Assembly (NCBI GenBank): GCA_903832325.1
Contig: CAILBC010000027.1
Span: 248,001-312,000, forward strand
Direction of reading: 5' to 3'
DNA: 64,000 bases
From: an uncultured Sphingomonadales bacterium
GTDB taxonomy: Bacteria > Pseudomonadota > Alphaproteobacteria > Sphingomonadales > Sphingomonadaceae
Part shown: positions 1 through 7,717 of the stretch, piece by piece
How the letters are laid out: every line of letters starts with the position of its first letter
Numbering within the stretch: the stretch's first letter is position 1
Position numbers and translations under genes: made by a program
Notes under the pieces: model-generated
The model's input: the letters and a program-made list of their open reading frames with translations, nothing else
What the model was told of the DNA's origin: nothing
The model's database searches: none

Positions 1-223
1 CCCTCGGGTGTTCGTCCGGATACCAGTCGGGCGCGTGCGTCATGTCATCCAGCGCCGCCTCGGTGAAGCGCTTTGCCGAACCCGGCAGCCGGTGAATCCG
101 CGCAGCCGGGATCGGCGCGGTTTGCGCCCCGGGGCCGGGAAAGGCCCAATCCAGGCTTGCCACGGGTGCCGCAGCAATCAGCATGATGGCGGCAAGCACA
201 AGGAGCCCGGATCGTTTTTGCAT
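1..223 (-). CDS. Partial exported protein, possibly a cytochrome c
   Basis: The reading frame starts at an ATG at 223 on the minus strand and runs off the left edge of the window, so only about 74 N-terminal residues are visible. The N-terminus has two basic residues, then a hydrophobic stretch (LLVLAAIMLIAAAPVA) that looks like a signal peptide, so the product is probably periplasmic or membrane-anchored. The visible mature part has a segment FTEAALDDMTHAPDWYPDEHP. From memory this resembles the N-terminus of exported sphingomonad cytochrome c proteins, but the CxxCH haem motif would lie outside the window, so the family is inferred. It is divergent from the ppaA-like gene across about 195 bases. 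Confidence 0.5.
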   Translation of the reverse strand, partial: MQKRSGLLVLAAIMLIAAAPVASLDWAFPGPGAQTAPIPAARIHRLPGSAKRFTEAALDDMTHAPDWYPDEHPR

Positions 224-419
224 CCTGCGTATCCTGACGTGATGCCGCGGTTGGTCAAACACCCTGTACAGTATCGGACGGGCGCGTCTCGTCAATGATC
301 TGAATGGACGGTATAAAGGGCAGGAGAGAGACAGCAGACTCGTCTCGACAGGTGGTCGCGATTGTGATTTTCTCGGTTAACGGCGAAAACGCCCGGGGCA
401 GAGGAGGACTGGTGACGGC

Positions 420-1313
420 ATGGGCAATCTAGCCACAGTTGCGATTCCCGCGATCGACCGGCGGGGACTTGACAGCCTTGAAACCCACTTCGTTTCCCCG
501 GACGTGTATCGACGCGATGACGTCGCGGTGCGCCAGGCCCGGCTTGCGCAAGTCGTCTGCGGCCAGATTATCCCGCAATTGCTGCGCCTTCATACCGAAG
601 TCGTGCCCGAAGCCCCGCCGATCGAACACGTGGTCAATGCGCTTGCGCCGACCAGTTCCGATGTTTCGGGCCTGGCCAATATCGTTCTGGGCAACGACCT
701 TGAGGCGGCGATCGCCTATATCCTGGTGCTCCGTGACCGCGGCCTGTCGATGGAATCGCTGTTCATCGAACTGCTGGAGCCGACCGCGCGCCATCTCGGC
801 CATTTGTGGGACAACGATGAATGCGATTTCATCGATGTGACCCTGGGCGTGGCGCGGCTGCAAAAGCTGCTGGCCACTTTCAACGATTCGCACTTGCTGC
901 CGGGTCTGGACGTGCGCCGTCATGTGCTGCTGGCGGTTACGCCGGGCGACCAGCATTACTTTGGCGCATCGATGGTCGAACGGTTTCTGCTTGCGGCCGG
1001 CTGGAGCGTGCAGTCCGCCTTCGAACAGACCGCCGCAGAGATCGCGCTTGTTGCGCAGGCGCACTGGTTTGCCGTGGCGGGCCTGACGGTGGGATCGGAA
1101 CGATCGCTTGATGCCCTTACCGAAACGATCACGCTGATCCGCCGGCAATCGCTCAACCCGGCGATCGGCATCATGGTCGGCGGCCCGATTTTTTCGGCGA
1201 ATCCGGCGCTCGCGCTGGAGGTTGGCGCCGACGGCACTGCCGCCAACGCGCCCACCGCGGTTCTGATGGCCCAGAAACTGTTTGATCTGGCGGAGTTGCG
1301 ATCTGCAGCGTGA
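420..1313 (+). CDS. ppaA: B12-binding photosynthesis regulator, AerR/PpaA-like
   Basis: This 297-residue soluble protein has the layout of AerR/PpaA, the cobalamin-dependent antirepressors of PpsR/CrtJ that tune photosynthesis genes by light and oxygen. A helical segment around residues 90-155 contains RHLGHLWDNDECDF followed by VTLGVARLQ, matching the cap region above the cobalamin. A B12-binding domain follows with GDQHYFG at about residue 179, the DxHxxG signature in which His ligates cobalt. A GAGGAGG Shine-Dalgarno lies about 12 bases before the ATG. The next gene is bciA, which supports a role in photosynthesis. I saw no clear TGT-N12-ACA PpsR site upstream, and ppsR is not in the window. 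A generic B12-binding regulator is the main alternative. Confidence 0.72.
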   Translation: MGNLATVAIPAIDRRGLDSLETHFVSPDVYRRDDVAVRQARLAQVVCGQIIPQLLRLHTEVVPEAPPIEHVVNALAPTSSDVSGLANIVLGNDLEAAIAYILVLRDRGLSMESLFIELLEPTARHLGHLWDNDECDFIDVTLGVARLQKLLATFNDSHLLPGLDVRRHVLLAVTPGDQHYFGASMVERFLLAAGWSVQSAFEQTAAEIALVAQAHWFAVAGLTVGSERSLDALTETITLIRRQSLNPAIGIMVGGPIFSANPALALEVGADGTAANAPTAVLMAQKLFDLAELRSAA

Positions 1314-1434
1314 TCCGGATTTGCGGCTCTGGCAAAGGCGTTTCGCGCTGGTTGATCGGGCCTTGTTCCCCGCGTCGGCTTGGCCATAACCGCTGGCCAA
1401 CCGGCAAGGGCGTCGGTGCATCGGCGGGGATCAC

Positions 1435-2430
1435 GTGACCGACAAGGGCGAGGCGAAGATGGCGGATGCTGCAGTTTCGCTGCGGGTCTGCGTGGTCGGC
1501 GCAACCGGTACGATTGGCCGGGCAACGGTTGCCGCGCTGGTGCGGCGGGGCCATGGCGTGGTCTGCCTTGTGCGCGCGCCGGTTCGCCAGCCGGTGGCCG
1601 GGGCGGCGATGCGCGTGGTCGATGTGGCCGATCCGGTGGCACTGGCGCGCGACGGGTTTGCGGGCGAACGCTTCGATGCGGTGGTATCGTGCATGGCATC
1701 GCGCACCGGGGTACCGGCGGATGCCTGGGCGGTCGATCATCGCGCGCAGGTTGCGTTGCTGAACGCGGCGCGCGATGCCGGGGTGGGGCACTTTGTGCTG
1801 CTTTCGGCGATTTGCGTGCAGAAACCGCTACTGGCCTTTCAGCAGGCCAAGCTGGCGTTTGAGGCGGCACTGGCAGCCTCGGGCCTGACGTATGCCATCG
1901 TGCGGCCCACCGCGTTCTTCAAATCGCTGTCGGGGCAGATTGATCGGGTGCGGCGGGGCAAACCGTTCCTGGTGTTCGGCGATGGCACGCTGACCGCGTG
2001 CAAGCCGATCAGCGATGACGATCTGGCGGATTATCTCGCCGATTGCCTGACCGATCGGGGCCGGTGGAACCGCGTGCTGCCGATCGGCGGCCCGGGCCCG
2101 GCGATCACCCCGCGCCAGCAGGGTGAGGCGCTGTTTGCCATGCTGGGCAAACCGGCGCGGTTTTCGCACGTGCCGGTCCGGCTGCTCGACGGGATTGCCG
2201 GGGGGCTGGGGCTGCTCGGCCGGGTGGTGCCGTCGCTGGCGACGAAGGCCGAACTGGCGCGGATCGGGCGCTATTATGCCACCGAATCGATGCTGGTGCT
2301 GAACCCTGTGACCGGGCAGTACGATGCCGATGCCACGCCCTCTGCCGGTACGCAGACGCTGTTCGAGTATTACCGCGCGGTGCTGGCCGGCGATGCCGCA
2401 GCCGAACGCGGCGACCATGCGGTGTTTTGA
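1435..2430 (+). CDS. bciA: Divinyl chlorophyllide a 8-vinyl-reductase (BciA type)
   Basis: BciA is an NADPH-dependent reductase that reduces the C8 vinyl group of divinyl (proto)chlorophyllide to ethyl during bacteriochlorophyll synthesis. The 331-residue protein is an atypical short-chain dehydrogenase: GATGTIG at residues 22-28 binds NADP, and the family stretch LLSAICVQKPLLAFQQAK is followed by YAIVRPTAFFKSLSG and VFGDGTLTACKPIS, all characteristic of BciA. The C-terminal YYATESML segment also fits. The GTG at 1435 gives the longest frame; an ATG at 1459 with an upstream AAGGGCGAGG is an equally good start. It follows the ppaA-like regulator by about 120 bases in the same direction. Its presence implies bacteriochlorophyll a production by this organism. 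Confidence 0.85.
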   Translation: MTDKGEAKMADAAVSLRVCVVGATGTIGRATVAALVRRGHGVVCLVRAPVRQPVAGAAMRVVDVADPVALARDGFAGERFDAVVSCMASRTGVPADAWAVDHRAQVALLNAARDAGVGHFVLLSAICVQKPLLAFQQAKLAFEAALAASGLTYAIVRPTAFFKSLSGQIDRVRRGKPFLVFGDGTLTACKPISDDDLADYLADCLTDRGRWNRVLPIGGPGPAITPRQQGEALFAMLGKPARFSHVPVRLLDGIAGGLGLLGRVVPSLATKAELARIGRYYATESMLVLNPVTGQYDADATPSAGTQTLFEYYRAVLAGDAAAERGDHAVF

Positions 2431-2497
2431 AACGGGCCGATGTGCCCATGCCCGGACCCCCTCGGCTGTTGGCGATAAGCCCGCGCCACGCGTGATC

Positions 2498-2541
2498 GTT
2501 GCTGATGACTGTGTGGAAGCGTGCTTCACCCTGAAGCCATC
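2498..2541 (+). repeat. Dispersed 44-bp imperfect palindrome, copy 1
   Basis: The element starts GTTGCTGATGACT and ends CTGAAGCCATC, with a central GAAGCGTGCTTC core. A second copy, inverted, lies at 31003-31046 with about four differences. The arms GATGACT..GTTGAAGC are self-complementary, so each copy could form a hairpin or bind a dimeric protein. This copy lies between bciA and the phosphotransferase gene. Confidence 0.75.
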
Positions 2542-2621
2542 CCGCCCTAAGCGCTCGGTTAAGGCCCCTTCACAGGGGCACCGCGATGTGCCAGCCTGCG
2601 CCGCAGGAGAGGATAACAGGC

Positions 2622-3731
2622 ATGGAACCATTCCCGGCGGACGCGGGGCAGGTCACGCCCGCGTGGCTTGAAGCGCGGCTGAAGGCCAGCGGCGCGATGG
2701 GTGTTGGCTGCATTGCCGGCCTGTCCCATGTCGCCATCGGCACCGGGCAAGTGGGCGACACCGCGCGGTTTTCGATCACTTATGACCGCGCCGGGGCGGG
2801 GCCGCGCAGTGTTGCCGCCAAATTTGCCTCGGCCGATGAAACCAGCCGGTCAACCGCGGCGATGCTGGGGCTCTATGCCCGCGAAGTGCATTTCTATCGC
2901 GAACTGGCCGGCCACCTGGCGGTGCGCACGCCGCGCGTCCATGCCGCCGATCTGGGCGCGGATGGCAGCACGTTTGTCCTGCTGTTTGAAGATCTGGGCC
3001 CGGCGCGCGGCGGCAACCAGCTTGACGGCTGCACCATCGATGATGCCCGCCATGCGGTCATGCAGGCCGCCGCGCTGCACGCGCCGACGTTTTGCCGGGC
3101 AGAGCTGGGCGCGGCGGCGTGGTTGCAACCGGTGCCTGGGCTGGTGGAGCGGATAACCGCGCTCTATCCACAGGCGCACGCGGTGTTTCGCGACAGGTAC
3201 GATGGCGTCCTGCCGCGCGAGATGATGGCGGTGTGCGATGCGCTGGCGGCGCGGATTGCGGGATATTACCGCCGCGATCCGCGCCAGCGCAGCGTCTGCC
3301 ACGGCGATTTCCGGCTGGATAACCTGCTGTTCGATGTGTGCGGCGGGGCCGATCCGATTGCGGTGGTCGACTGGCAGACCGCGGCGTGGGATTGCCCGAT
3401 CAAGGATCTGGCCTATTTCCTGGGCTGCGGCATCGGCAGCACCGTGCGCCGGCCGCACGAGGATGATCTGATTGACCTCTATTGCGACCGGATGACCCAG
3501 GCCGGCGTGCCGCTGACCCGCAATGCAATCTGGCATCGCTATCGCCTGGGCGCGCTGCACGGGGTGGCGACTGCGGTGTTCAGCGCGGCGTTCGTTGTCA
3601 GGACCGAACGCGGCGATGCCAATTTCCTGTCGATGGCGCGCAACGCCTGCGAACTGGCGCTCGATCATGACAGCATCGGCGCGCTCGATACCCTGCTGGA
3701 GACTGGCACATTGGAGACTGGTACATGCTGA
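2622..3731 (+). CDS. Phosphotransferase family protein (APH-like kinase fold)
   Basis: This 369-residue protein has the aminoglycoside-phosphotransferase/choline-kinase fold. The catalytic loop HGDFRLDNLLFD lies around residues 227-238 and the metal-binding VVDWQTAAWDC around 248-258. Similar proteins phosphorylate diverse small molecules, and the substrate here cannot be told. The ATG at 2622 is preferred because AGGAGAGG lies about 8 bases upstream; an in-frame ATG at 2586 is also possible. The stop overlaps the next gene's ATG by 7 bases, so it is translationally coupled to the DUF7064-like protein. The extreme C-terminus carries a duplicated pentapeptide LETGT encoded by two 15-bp units. 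Confidence 0.75.
   Translation: MEPFPADAGQVTPAWLEARLKASGAMGVGCIAGLSHVAIGTGQVGDTARFSITYDRAGAGPRSVAAKFASADETSRSTAAMLGLYAREVHFYRELAGHLAVRTPRVHAADLGADGSTFVLLFEDLGPARGGNQLDGCTIDDARHAVMQAAALHAPTFCRAELGAAAWLQPVPGLVERITALYPQAHAVFRDRYDGVLPREMMAVCDALAARIAGYYRRDPRQRSVCHGDFRLDNLLFDVCGGADPIAVVDWQTAAWDCPIKDLAYFLGCGIGSTVRRPHEDDLIDLYCDRMTQAGVPLTRNAIWHRYRLGALHGVATAVFSAAFVVRTERGDANFLSMARNACELALDHDSIGALDTLLETGTLETGTC
3696..3725 (+). repeat. 15-bp tandem duplication at phosphotransferase C-terminus
   Basis: Two 15-bp units (CTGGAGACTGGCACA and TTGGAGACTGGTACA) follow one another and encode LETGT twice just before the stop codon. The second unit supplies the A of the next gene's ATG. It is one of several short in-frame duplications in the window. 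Confidence 0.8.
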
Positions 3732-4816
3732 CCAAAGGCGATGATTTTCCGCTGCACCAGACACCCGAACCGATTGCCTATGCCGGGACCGACCGCAATT
3801 TCTATGACCGCTATTTCTTCAACGGCTATGCGGGCGAAGGCGGGGATTTCTTTGCGGTGGCGTTCGGGATCTATCCGCATCTGAATGTTGCCGATGCCCA
3901 TTTCACGGTGGTGCGCGATGGCATCGAACATTGCCTTCATGCCAGCCGCGAACTGGCGATGGAACGGTTCGACCTGACCGTGGGGCCGATCACGATCGAG
4001 GTGGTCGAACCCTTGCGCCGCCTGACGGTCCGCGTGGCGGGGGAAGGCATCGCGGCCGAACTCCATTTCACCGGGCGCGCCTTTCCCATCGAGGAACCGC
4101 GCTTTACTTATCGCATCGGCCCGCGCACTTACATGGATTACACCCGGCTGACCCAGAACGGGCACTATTCCGGCTGGATCGAGGTGGATGGACGGCGCAT
4201 CGCGCTGCACCCCGATACGCGCGGCACGCGCGACCGGTCGTGGGGTGTGCGCCCGGTCGGCGCGTCGGATGCGCAGCCGCACGGGCATGGCGTGGTGCAA
4301 TCGTTCTTCTGGCAATGGACCCCTGTCAACCTGCCGACCCGCAGCGTGTTCTTTCACCTCAATGCCAATCGCGATGGCAGTGCGTGGAACACCCGCGCGG
4401 TGATCATGCCCGATGGCGGCGGCGCGCATGATGCGTTTGAAACCCCTTCGGCGCGGCTGGAGGCGCCGTTGCAGCCCGGCACGCGCTGGCCGGCGGGCGG
4501 GCACCTGATGATTGCCGCCCCCGACGGGCCCCTGACGCTCGATTTCGAACCGCTGGTGCGGTTTCAGATGCGCGGCGCCGGCTATGTCAGCCCGCGCTGG
4601 GGCCACGGGCTCTATCACGGGGCGCTGGTGGTAGAGCGCGAAGATCTCGATCTGGCCGCGCTCGATCCGATGGCGCCGACCATGGAAAATTTCCACGTGC
4701 AGATCGTATCGCGCGTGACCACCAGCGCGGGCGAGACGGGGATCGGCGTGTTTGAACAGCTGATTATCGGGCCCTATGCGCCGCTGGGGCTGACCGACTA
4801 TTTCGATCATGGCTAG
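3725..4816 (+). CDS. DUF7064/DUF7065-like protein, possible lipocalin-like fold
   Basis: The 363-residue protein has no signal peptide or membrane segment. Its landmark is RGTRDRSWGVRPVG at about residues 165-178, a DRSWG motif seen in the DUF7064 proteins often encoded beside APH-like phosphotransferases and, more distantly, in the AttH/CrtC hydratase-like fold. FFWQWTPV follows at about residue 197. CrtC (hydroxyneurosporene synthase) was considered because bciA is near, but the overall sequence fits the DUF7064 group better. It overlaps the upstream kinase by 7 bases and the downstream DUF1214 gene by 8, so the four genes look like one unit. The substrate is unknown. Confidence 0.6.
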   Translation: MLTKGDDFPLHQTPEPIAYAGTDRNFYDRYFFNGYAGEGGDFFAVAFGIYPHLNVADAHFTVVRDGIEHCLHASRELAMERFDLTVGPITIEVVEPLRRLTVRVAGEGIAAELHFTGRAFPIEEPRFTYRIGPRTYMDYTRLTQNGHYSGWIEVDGRRIALHPDTRGTRDRSWGVRPVGASDAQPHGHGVVQSFFWQWTPVNLPTRSVFFHLNANRDGSAWNTRAVIMPDGGGAHDAFETPSARLEAPLQPGTRWPAGGHLMIAAPDGPLTLDFEPLVRFQMRGAGYVSPRWGHGLYHGALVVEREDLDLAALDPMAPTMENFHVQIVSRVTTSAGETGIGVFEQLIIGPYAPLGLTDYFDHG

Positions 4817-5417
4817 CCGGGCGGCCTTCCTTGCGGTGGCCGCGCTCGGGCTGGTGATCGGCGCGGGATCGGCTGTGGCGTGGATGGGGCGCGGGCTGGC
4901 GCCGGTGGGCGGCGGGTGGATGGGCAGCCGGGTTGCCGGATCGGGCGAGGCCGACCCCTGGACCCGCGCCCGGGTCGCGCTGACCGGGCTGATGGCGCTC
5001 AACCGCCATCAGGCGCTCTATTTCGTGCGGCGCAGCGATGATGCCGGGCACCCGCTGGTCGATAGGTGCCGCTATCGCCTGTCAGGCGGGCCCTTGCCGG
5101 GGCGCTGGTGGTCGGTCACGGTCTATGCGGCGGACAACTATCTGCCGCAAAACGACGATCATGCGCTTTCGGTCGATGCGACCAGGGTGCACCCGGATGG
5201 CGCGGGCCGCTGGCAGGCCATCGCTTCTGCGCGCGAAGAACCGGGCCAGGTGCGCGTGTCCACGCGTTCTGCCGGGCAATTCGACCTGACTTTGCGCATC
5301 TATGCGCCCACCGCCGCGGCCCAGGCCGATCTGGCCGCAATCGTGCTGCCCCGGGTGGAACGGATCGATTGTGGCAAAGGTGCCGGGGCAGGGGCAGGGG
5401 CAGGGGAAGGGGCATGA
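4809..5417 (+). CDS. DUF1214 domain protein, membrane-anchored
   Basis: The 202-residue protein begins with a hydrophobic segment (residues about 5-26) that acts as a signal or anchor. The rest is a DUF1214 domain: YRLSGGPLPGRWWSVTVYA followed by DNYLPQN and a C-terminal FDLTLRIYAPT strand region. DUF1214 normally forms the C-terminal half of larger DUF1254-DUF1214 proteins of unknown biochemistry; here it stands alone and comes before the DUF1254 gene. The C-terminus ends in a Gly-Ala run (GAGAGAGEGA) from GGGGCA hexamer repeats at about 5385-5413. The ATG overlaps the preceding gene and the stop overlaps the next start as ATGA. Confidence 0.7.
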   Translation: MASRAAFLAVAALGLVIGAGSAVAWMGRGLAPVGGGWMGSRVAGSGEADPWTRARVALTGLMALNRHQALYFVRRSDDAGHPLVDRCRYRLSGGPLPGRWWSVTVYAADNYLPQNDDHALSVDATRVHPDGAGRWQAIASAREEPGQVRVSTRSAGQFDLTLRIYAPTAAAQADLAAIVLPRVERIDCGKGAGAGAGAGEGA

Positions 5418-5935
5418 GGCGCGCCGCGCGCCTGGGGCTGACCTTCGTCGTGGCGCTGGTCATCGGCCATGTGGGGACCATTCTGGCCGCGCCGCATGCG
5501 ATCATGGCGGTGGCGATGGCGCGGCTGTCGCAGCGCGGCGATGTGGTCAACCGGTTCCGCTTTGCCCCGCGCGTCGATGGCGCATCGCGCAGCGTGGTGC
5601 GGCCTTCGCCAGACCTGGCCTATGGCAGTTGCGTCTATGATCTGGCGCAGGGGCCGATCCGGGTGCGCGCTGCGGCCACGGCCGATCACGGCTATGGCCT
5701 GATCGCGGTGTTTGCCGCCAACACCGACACGCTGGCCGCATTCGACACGCTGACCCATCCGCAGGGGATCGATTTCGTGCTCGCGCTGCCGGGGCAGCCC
5801 GTGCCCGCCGGCGCAAGCGTCGTCCGCGCGACCACCACGCGCGGCATCATTCTTGATCGGCGCCTTGCCCCGGATGCGGCAGCTTTTGCCGCTGCCGATC
5901 GCGCGAGAGCGGGGGACCGCTGCGGTCCAGCCTGA
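5414..5935 (+). CDS. DUF1254 domain protein, membrane-anchored
   Basis: The start is the ATG at 5414, overlapping the stop of the DUF1214 gene (ATGA), giving 173 residues. A frame open further upstream exists but lies inside DUF1214. An N-terminal hydrophobic segment (LTFVVALVIGHVGTILAA) anchors the protein. The body has the DUF1254 features VVRPSPDLAYGSCVYDLAQGP and YGLIAVFAANTDTLAAF. It probably works with the DUF1214 partner as a two-piece version of the usual fused protein. It is the last gene of the overlapping cassette, and AT-richer sequence follows. Function is unknown. Confidence 0.7.
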   Translation: MRRAARLGLTFVVALVIGHVGTILAAPHAIMAVAMARLSQRGDVVNRFRFAPRVDGASRSVVRPSPDLAYGSCVYDLAQGPIRVRAAATADHGYGLIAVFAANTDTLAAFDTLTHPQGIDFVLALPGQPVPAGASVVRATTTRGIILDRRLAPDAAAFAAADRARAGDRCGPA

Positions 5936-6039
5936 GCGGCGTCGACGAATGCGCTGCAAGATCGAGCGGCGAGAAGTGGAGGGGAACGGTCATTTTAAGA
6001 TAAGCTTACCCAACATATTCAGTGCAGACCCATGCCTAC

Positions 6040-6255
6040 TTATGCGTCAGGCTGCTCGTTGTCGTCCAATATGCCATTTATTTCGTTCAGTTGGCCCTCA
6101 AGCTGGGCAATCACAGAGCGATAATCTGGAGGGTCACCGCGGCGTGCGAAACCCACAGCATTTGACCGAAAATTCAAGTCTTCTAATTGTGCGATGATGT
6201 TTGTTCTGGCGTCGAGGAGTTGCTGACGCAAAGGCGGATCTTCGTCGAACGACAT
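6040..6255 (-). CDS. Small hypothetical protein in lower-GC patch
   Basis: This 71-residue acidic protein (MSFDEDPPLRQQLLDARTNI...) begins at an ATG preceded by GGAGGTGAA, a strong Shine-Dalgarno with short spacing. A start nine codons earlier (ATG at 6282) lacks such a site. The protein is predicted to be helical (LLDARTNIIAQLEDL; VIAQLEGQLNEINGIL) with amphipathic heptads, so it could form a short coiled coil. The gene and its flanks (about 5960-6390) are clearly AT-richer than the surroundings and sit between two strand-opposed operons, which suggests later acquisition. I do not recognise a family. Confidence 0.5.
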   Translation of the reverse strand: MSFDEDPPLRQQLLDARTNIIAQLEDLNFRSNAVGFARRGDPPDYRSVIAQLEGQLNEINGILDDNEQPDA

Positions 6256-6403
6256 TTCACCTCCACGCTTTCTGCTCGGCACATAACTTTAAGACCAACA
6301 TTCGTCTCAGCGATTCATGGTATTTGGTCGTGAGGATGTCTGCAAGTGGGGCGATTCCGGTCGTTCAAGCCAGGCGGGAGTTGTCCCCGCCGCTCAGCTC
6401 AAG

Positions 6404-6440
6404 ATGATCCGCCCAAAATGATCAGCCCAAAATGATCAGA
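6404..6440 (-). repeat. 14-bp tandem repeat over the transporter stop codon
   Basis: The unit ATGATCAGCCCAAA (plus strand) is present about 2.6 times with one variant. On the minus strand each unit carries TGA, so the stop codon of the DMT transporter is itself repeated in tandem. Confidence 0.7.
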
Positions 6441-7273
6441 ACCGCGGCCCCTGCGGCAATCATCGCGCCGCCTGCGGCCCGCGCCATATTCACCCTTTCG
6501 CGCAGGAACACCGCGGCGATCACCAGACCGAACACGATCGAGGTCTCGCGCAAGGCCGCCAGCCGCGCCAGATTGCCCAGCCGATAGGCGCCCAGCGCCA
6601 AGCCATAGGACAGGATCGACAACGATCCCGCGATCAGCCCCACGCGCCACTGCGTGCGCGCCGCATGAACAAAATCGCGGCGGCGGCGCGCGGCAAAAAA
6701 CCCGCCGATGCCTGCACCGCACAAGATGAAATCCCACACCACGTAGCTGATGGTGGCAGGCGCTGCGCGAACCCCGCGCGCATCGATCACGGTATAGGCG
6801 GCAATCGCCGCGCCGGTTGCCAGCGCCCAGCCCAGCGCGTGGAGCGGCGGCGCATTGCGCGCGGCCACCAGCACCGTGCCGGCGCAGACACAGGCGATGC
6901 CCAGCGCGATTGTCGGGGTCATCGCATCGCCCAGCACCGCCACCGACCCCAGCGCGGCGATCACCGGCGCGCTGCCGCGCATCACCGGATAGACCGCGCT
7001 CATGTCAGCCACCGCAAATGCGCGGATCAGAAACGACAGATAGACCATGTGCGTGGCCGCAGACGCCGCCAGCCACACCCACGCGCCCGCAGGCCAGGGT
7101 ACGAAAAACGCCAGCGGCAGCACCAGCAGCGCCGCCGACCCGTCGATCATCGCCCGGCCCGCCAGCTTGTCGCTGCCGCCCGATTTGAACAGCGCGTTGA
7201 CCGTGGCATGGGTCATGCCCGACAGGATCATCATCACCCCGGCGATCTGCGCCGGGGTGGCGGGCAGGGTCAT
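6422..7273 (-). CDS. DMT/EamA-family transporter in riboflavin operon
   Basis: The 283-residue protein is almost entirely hydrophobic, with about ten membrane segments in two EamA repeats; charged residues cluster in the FFAARRRRDF loop near residue 195. Its ATG overlaps the ribH stop as TGATG, so it is translationally coupled to riboflavin synthesis. DMT members include the RibN riboflavin transporters of proteobacteria, so flavin transport is a reasonable inference. No substrate-specific motif can be read. The 3' end is embedded in a 14-bp repeat. Confidence 0.75.
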   Translation of the reverse strand: MTLPATPAQIAGVMMILSGMTHATVNALFKSGGSDKLAGRAMIDGSAALLVLPLAFFVPWPAGAWVWLAASAATHMVYLSFLIRAFAVADMSAVYPVMRGSAPVIAALGSVAVLGDAMTPTIALGIACVCAGTVLVAARNAPPLHALGWALATGAAIAAYTVIDARGVRAAPATISYVVWDFILCGAGIGGFFAARRRRDFVHAARTQWRVGLIAGSLSILSYGLALGAYRLGNLARLAALRETSIVFGLVIAAVFLRERVNMARAAGGAMIAAGAAVLIILG

Positions 7274-7695
7274 CAGCCGGCGAAGCGTTCGCGCAGGGCC
7301 AGCAGCGCCAGCGCCGCCCTGGCCGCTTCGCCGCCCTTGTCCTTTTGCGCGGGGTCGGCGCGGACCAGCGCCTGCGCCTCGTTTTCCACCGTCAGGATGC
7401 CGTTGCCGATGGCCAGGCCGTCGATGGTCAGCGCCATGATCCCGCGCGCGCTTTCGCCGGCCACGATTTCAAAGTGATAGGTTTCACCGCGGATGACCAC
7501 GCCAATCGCGACATAGCCGTCGAAATCGCCGCTCTGGTCGGCCAGCGCGATCGCCGCGGGGATTTCCAGCGCGCCGGGCACGGTGATCACTTCGCACTTG
7601 TGCCCGGCCGCCTTCAGCGCGGCCTTGGCGCCCTTGATCAGCAGATCGTTGAGATGATCATAGAACCGGGCTTCGACAATCAGGAACTTGGCCAC
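7273..7695 (-). CDS. ribH: 6,7-dimethyl-8-ribityllumazine synthase
   Basis: RibH condenses 5-amino-6-ribitylamino-uracil with 3,4-dihydroxy-2-butanone-4-phosphate to make lumazine, the penultimate step of riboflavin synthesis. The 140-residue protein has the family landmarks [11 protein letters not shown] and [16 protein letters not shown], the latter with the catalytic His, plus NGILTVEN. Length fits the short alphaproteobacterial RibH. The start is a GTG at 7695 with CGGAGT upstream. It follows ribB by about 20 bases and overlaps the DMT transporter, forming ribB-ribH-transporter; ribD, ribE and ribA are not in the window. Confidence 0.92.
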   Translation of the reverse strand: MAKFLIVEARFYDHLNDLLIKGAKAALKAAGHKCEVITVPGALEIPAAIALADQSGDFDGYVAIGVVIRGETYHFEIVAGESARGIMALTIDGLAIGNGILTVENEAQALVRADPAQKDKGGEAARAALALLALRERFAG

Positions 7696-7717
7696 GCGAG
7701 ATACTCCGGAATAAAGG

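Noticed and set aside
224..419. PpsR/CrtJ operator upstream of the ppaA-like gene
   Set aside because: No TGT-N12-ACA palindrome could be found by eye, although the gene is photosynthesis-linked.
3725..4816. CrtC-type carotenoid hydratase
   Set aside because: The DRSWG motif and the bciA neighbour suggested it, but the kinase/DUF7064 neighbourhood and other segments fit DUF7064 better.
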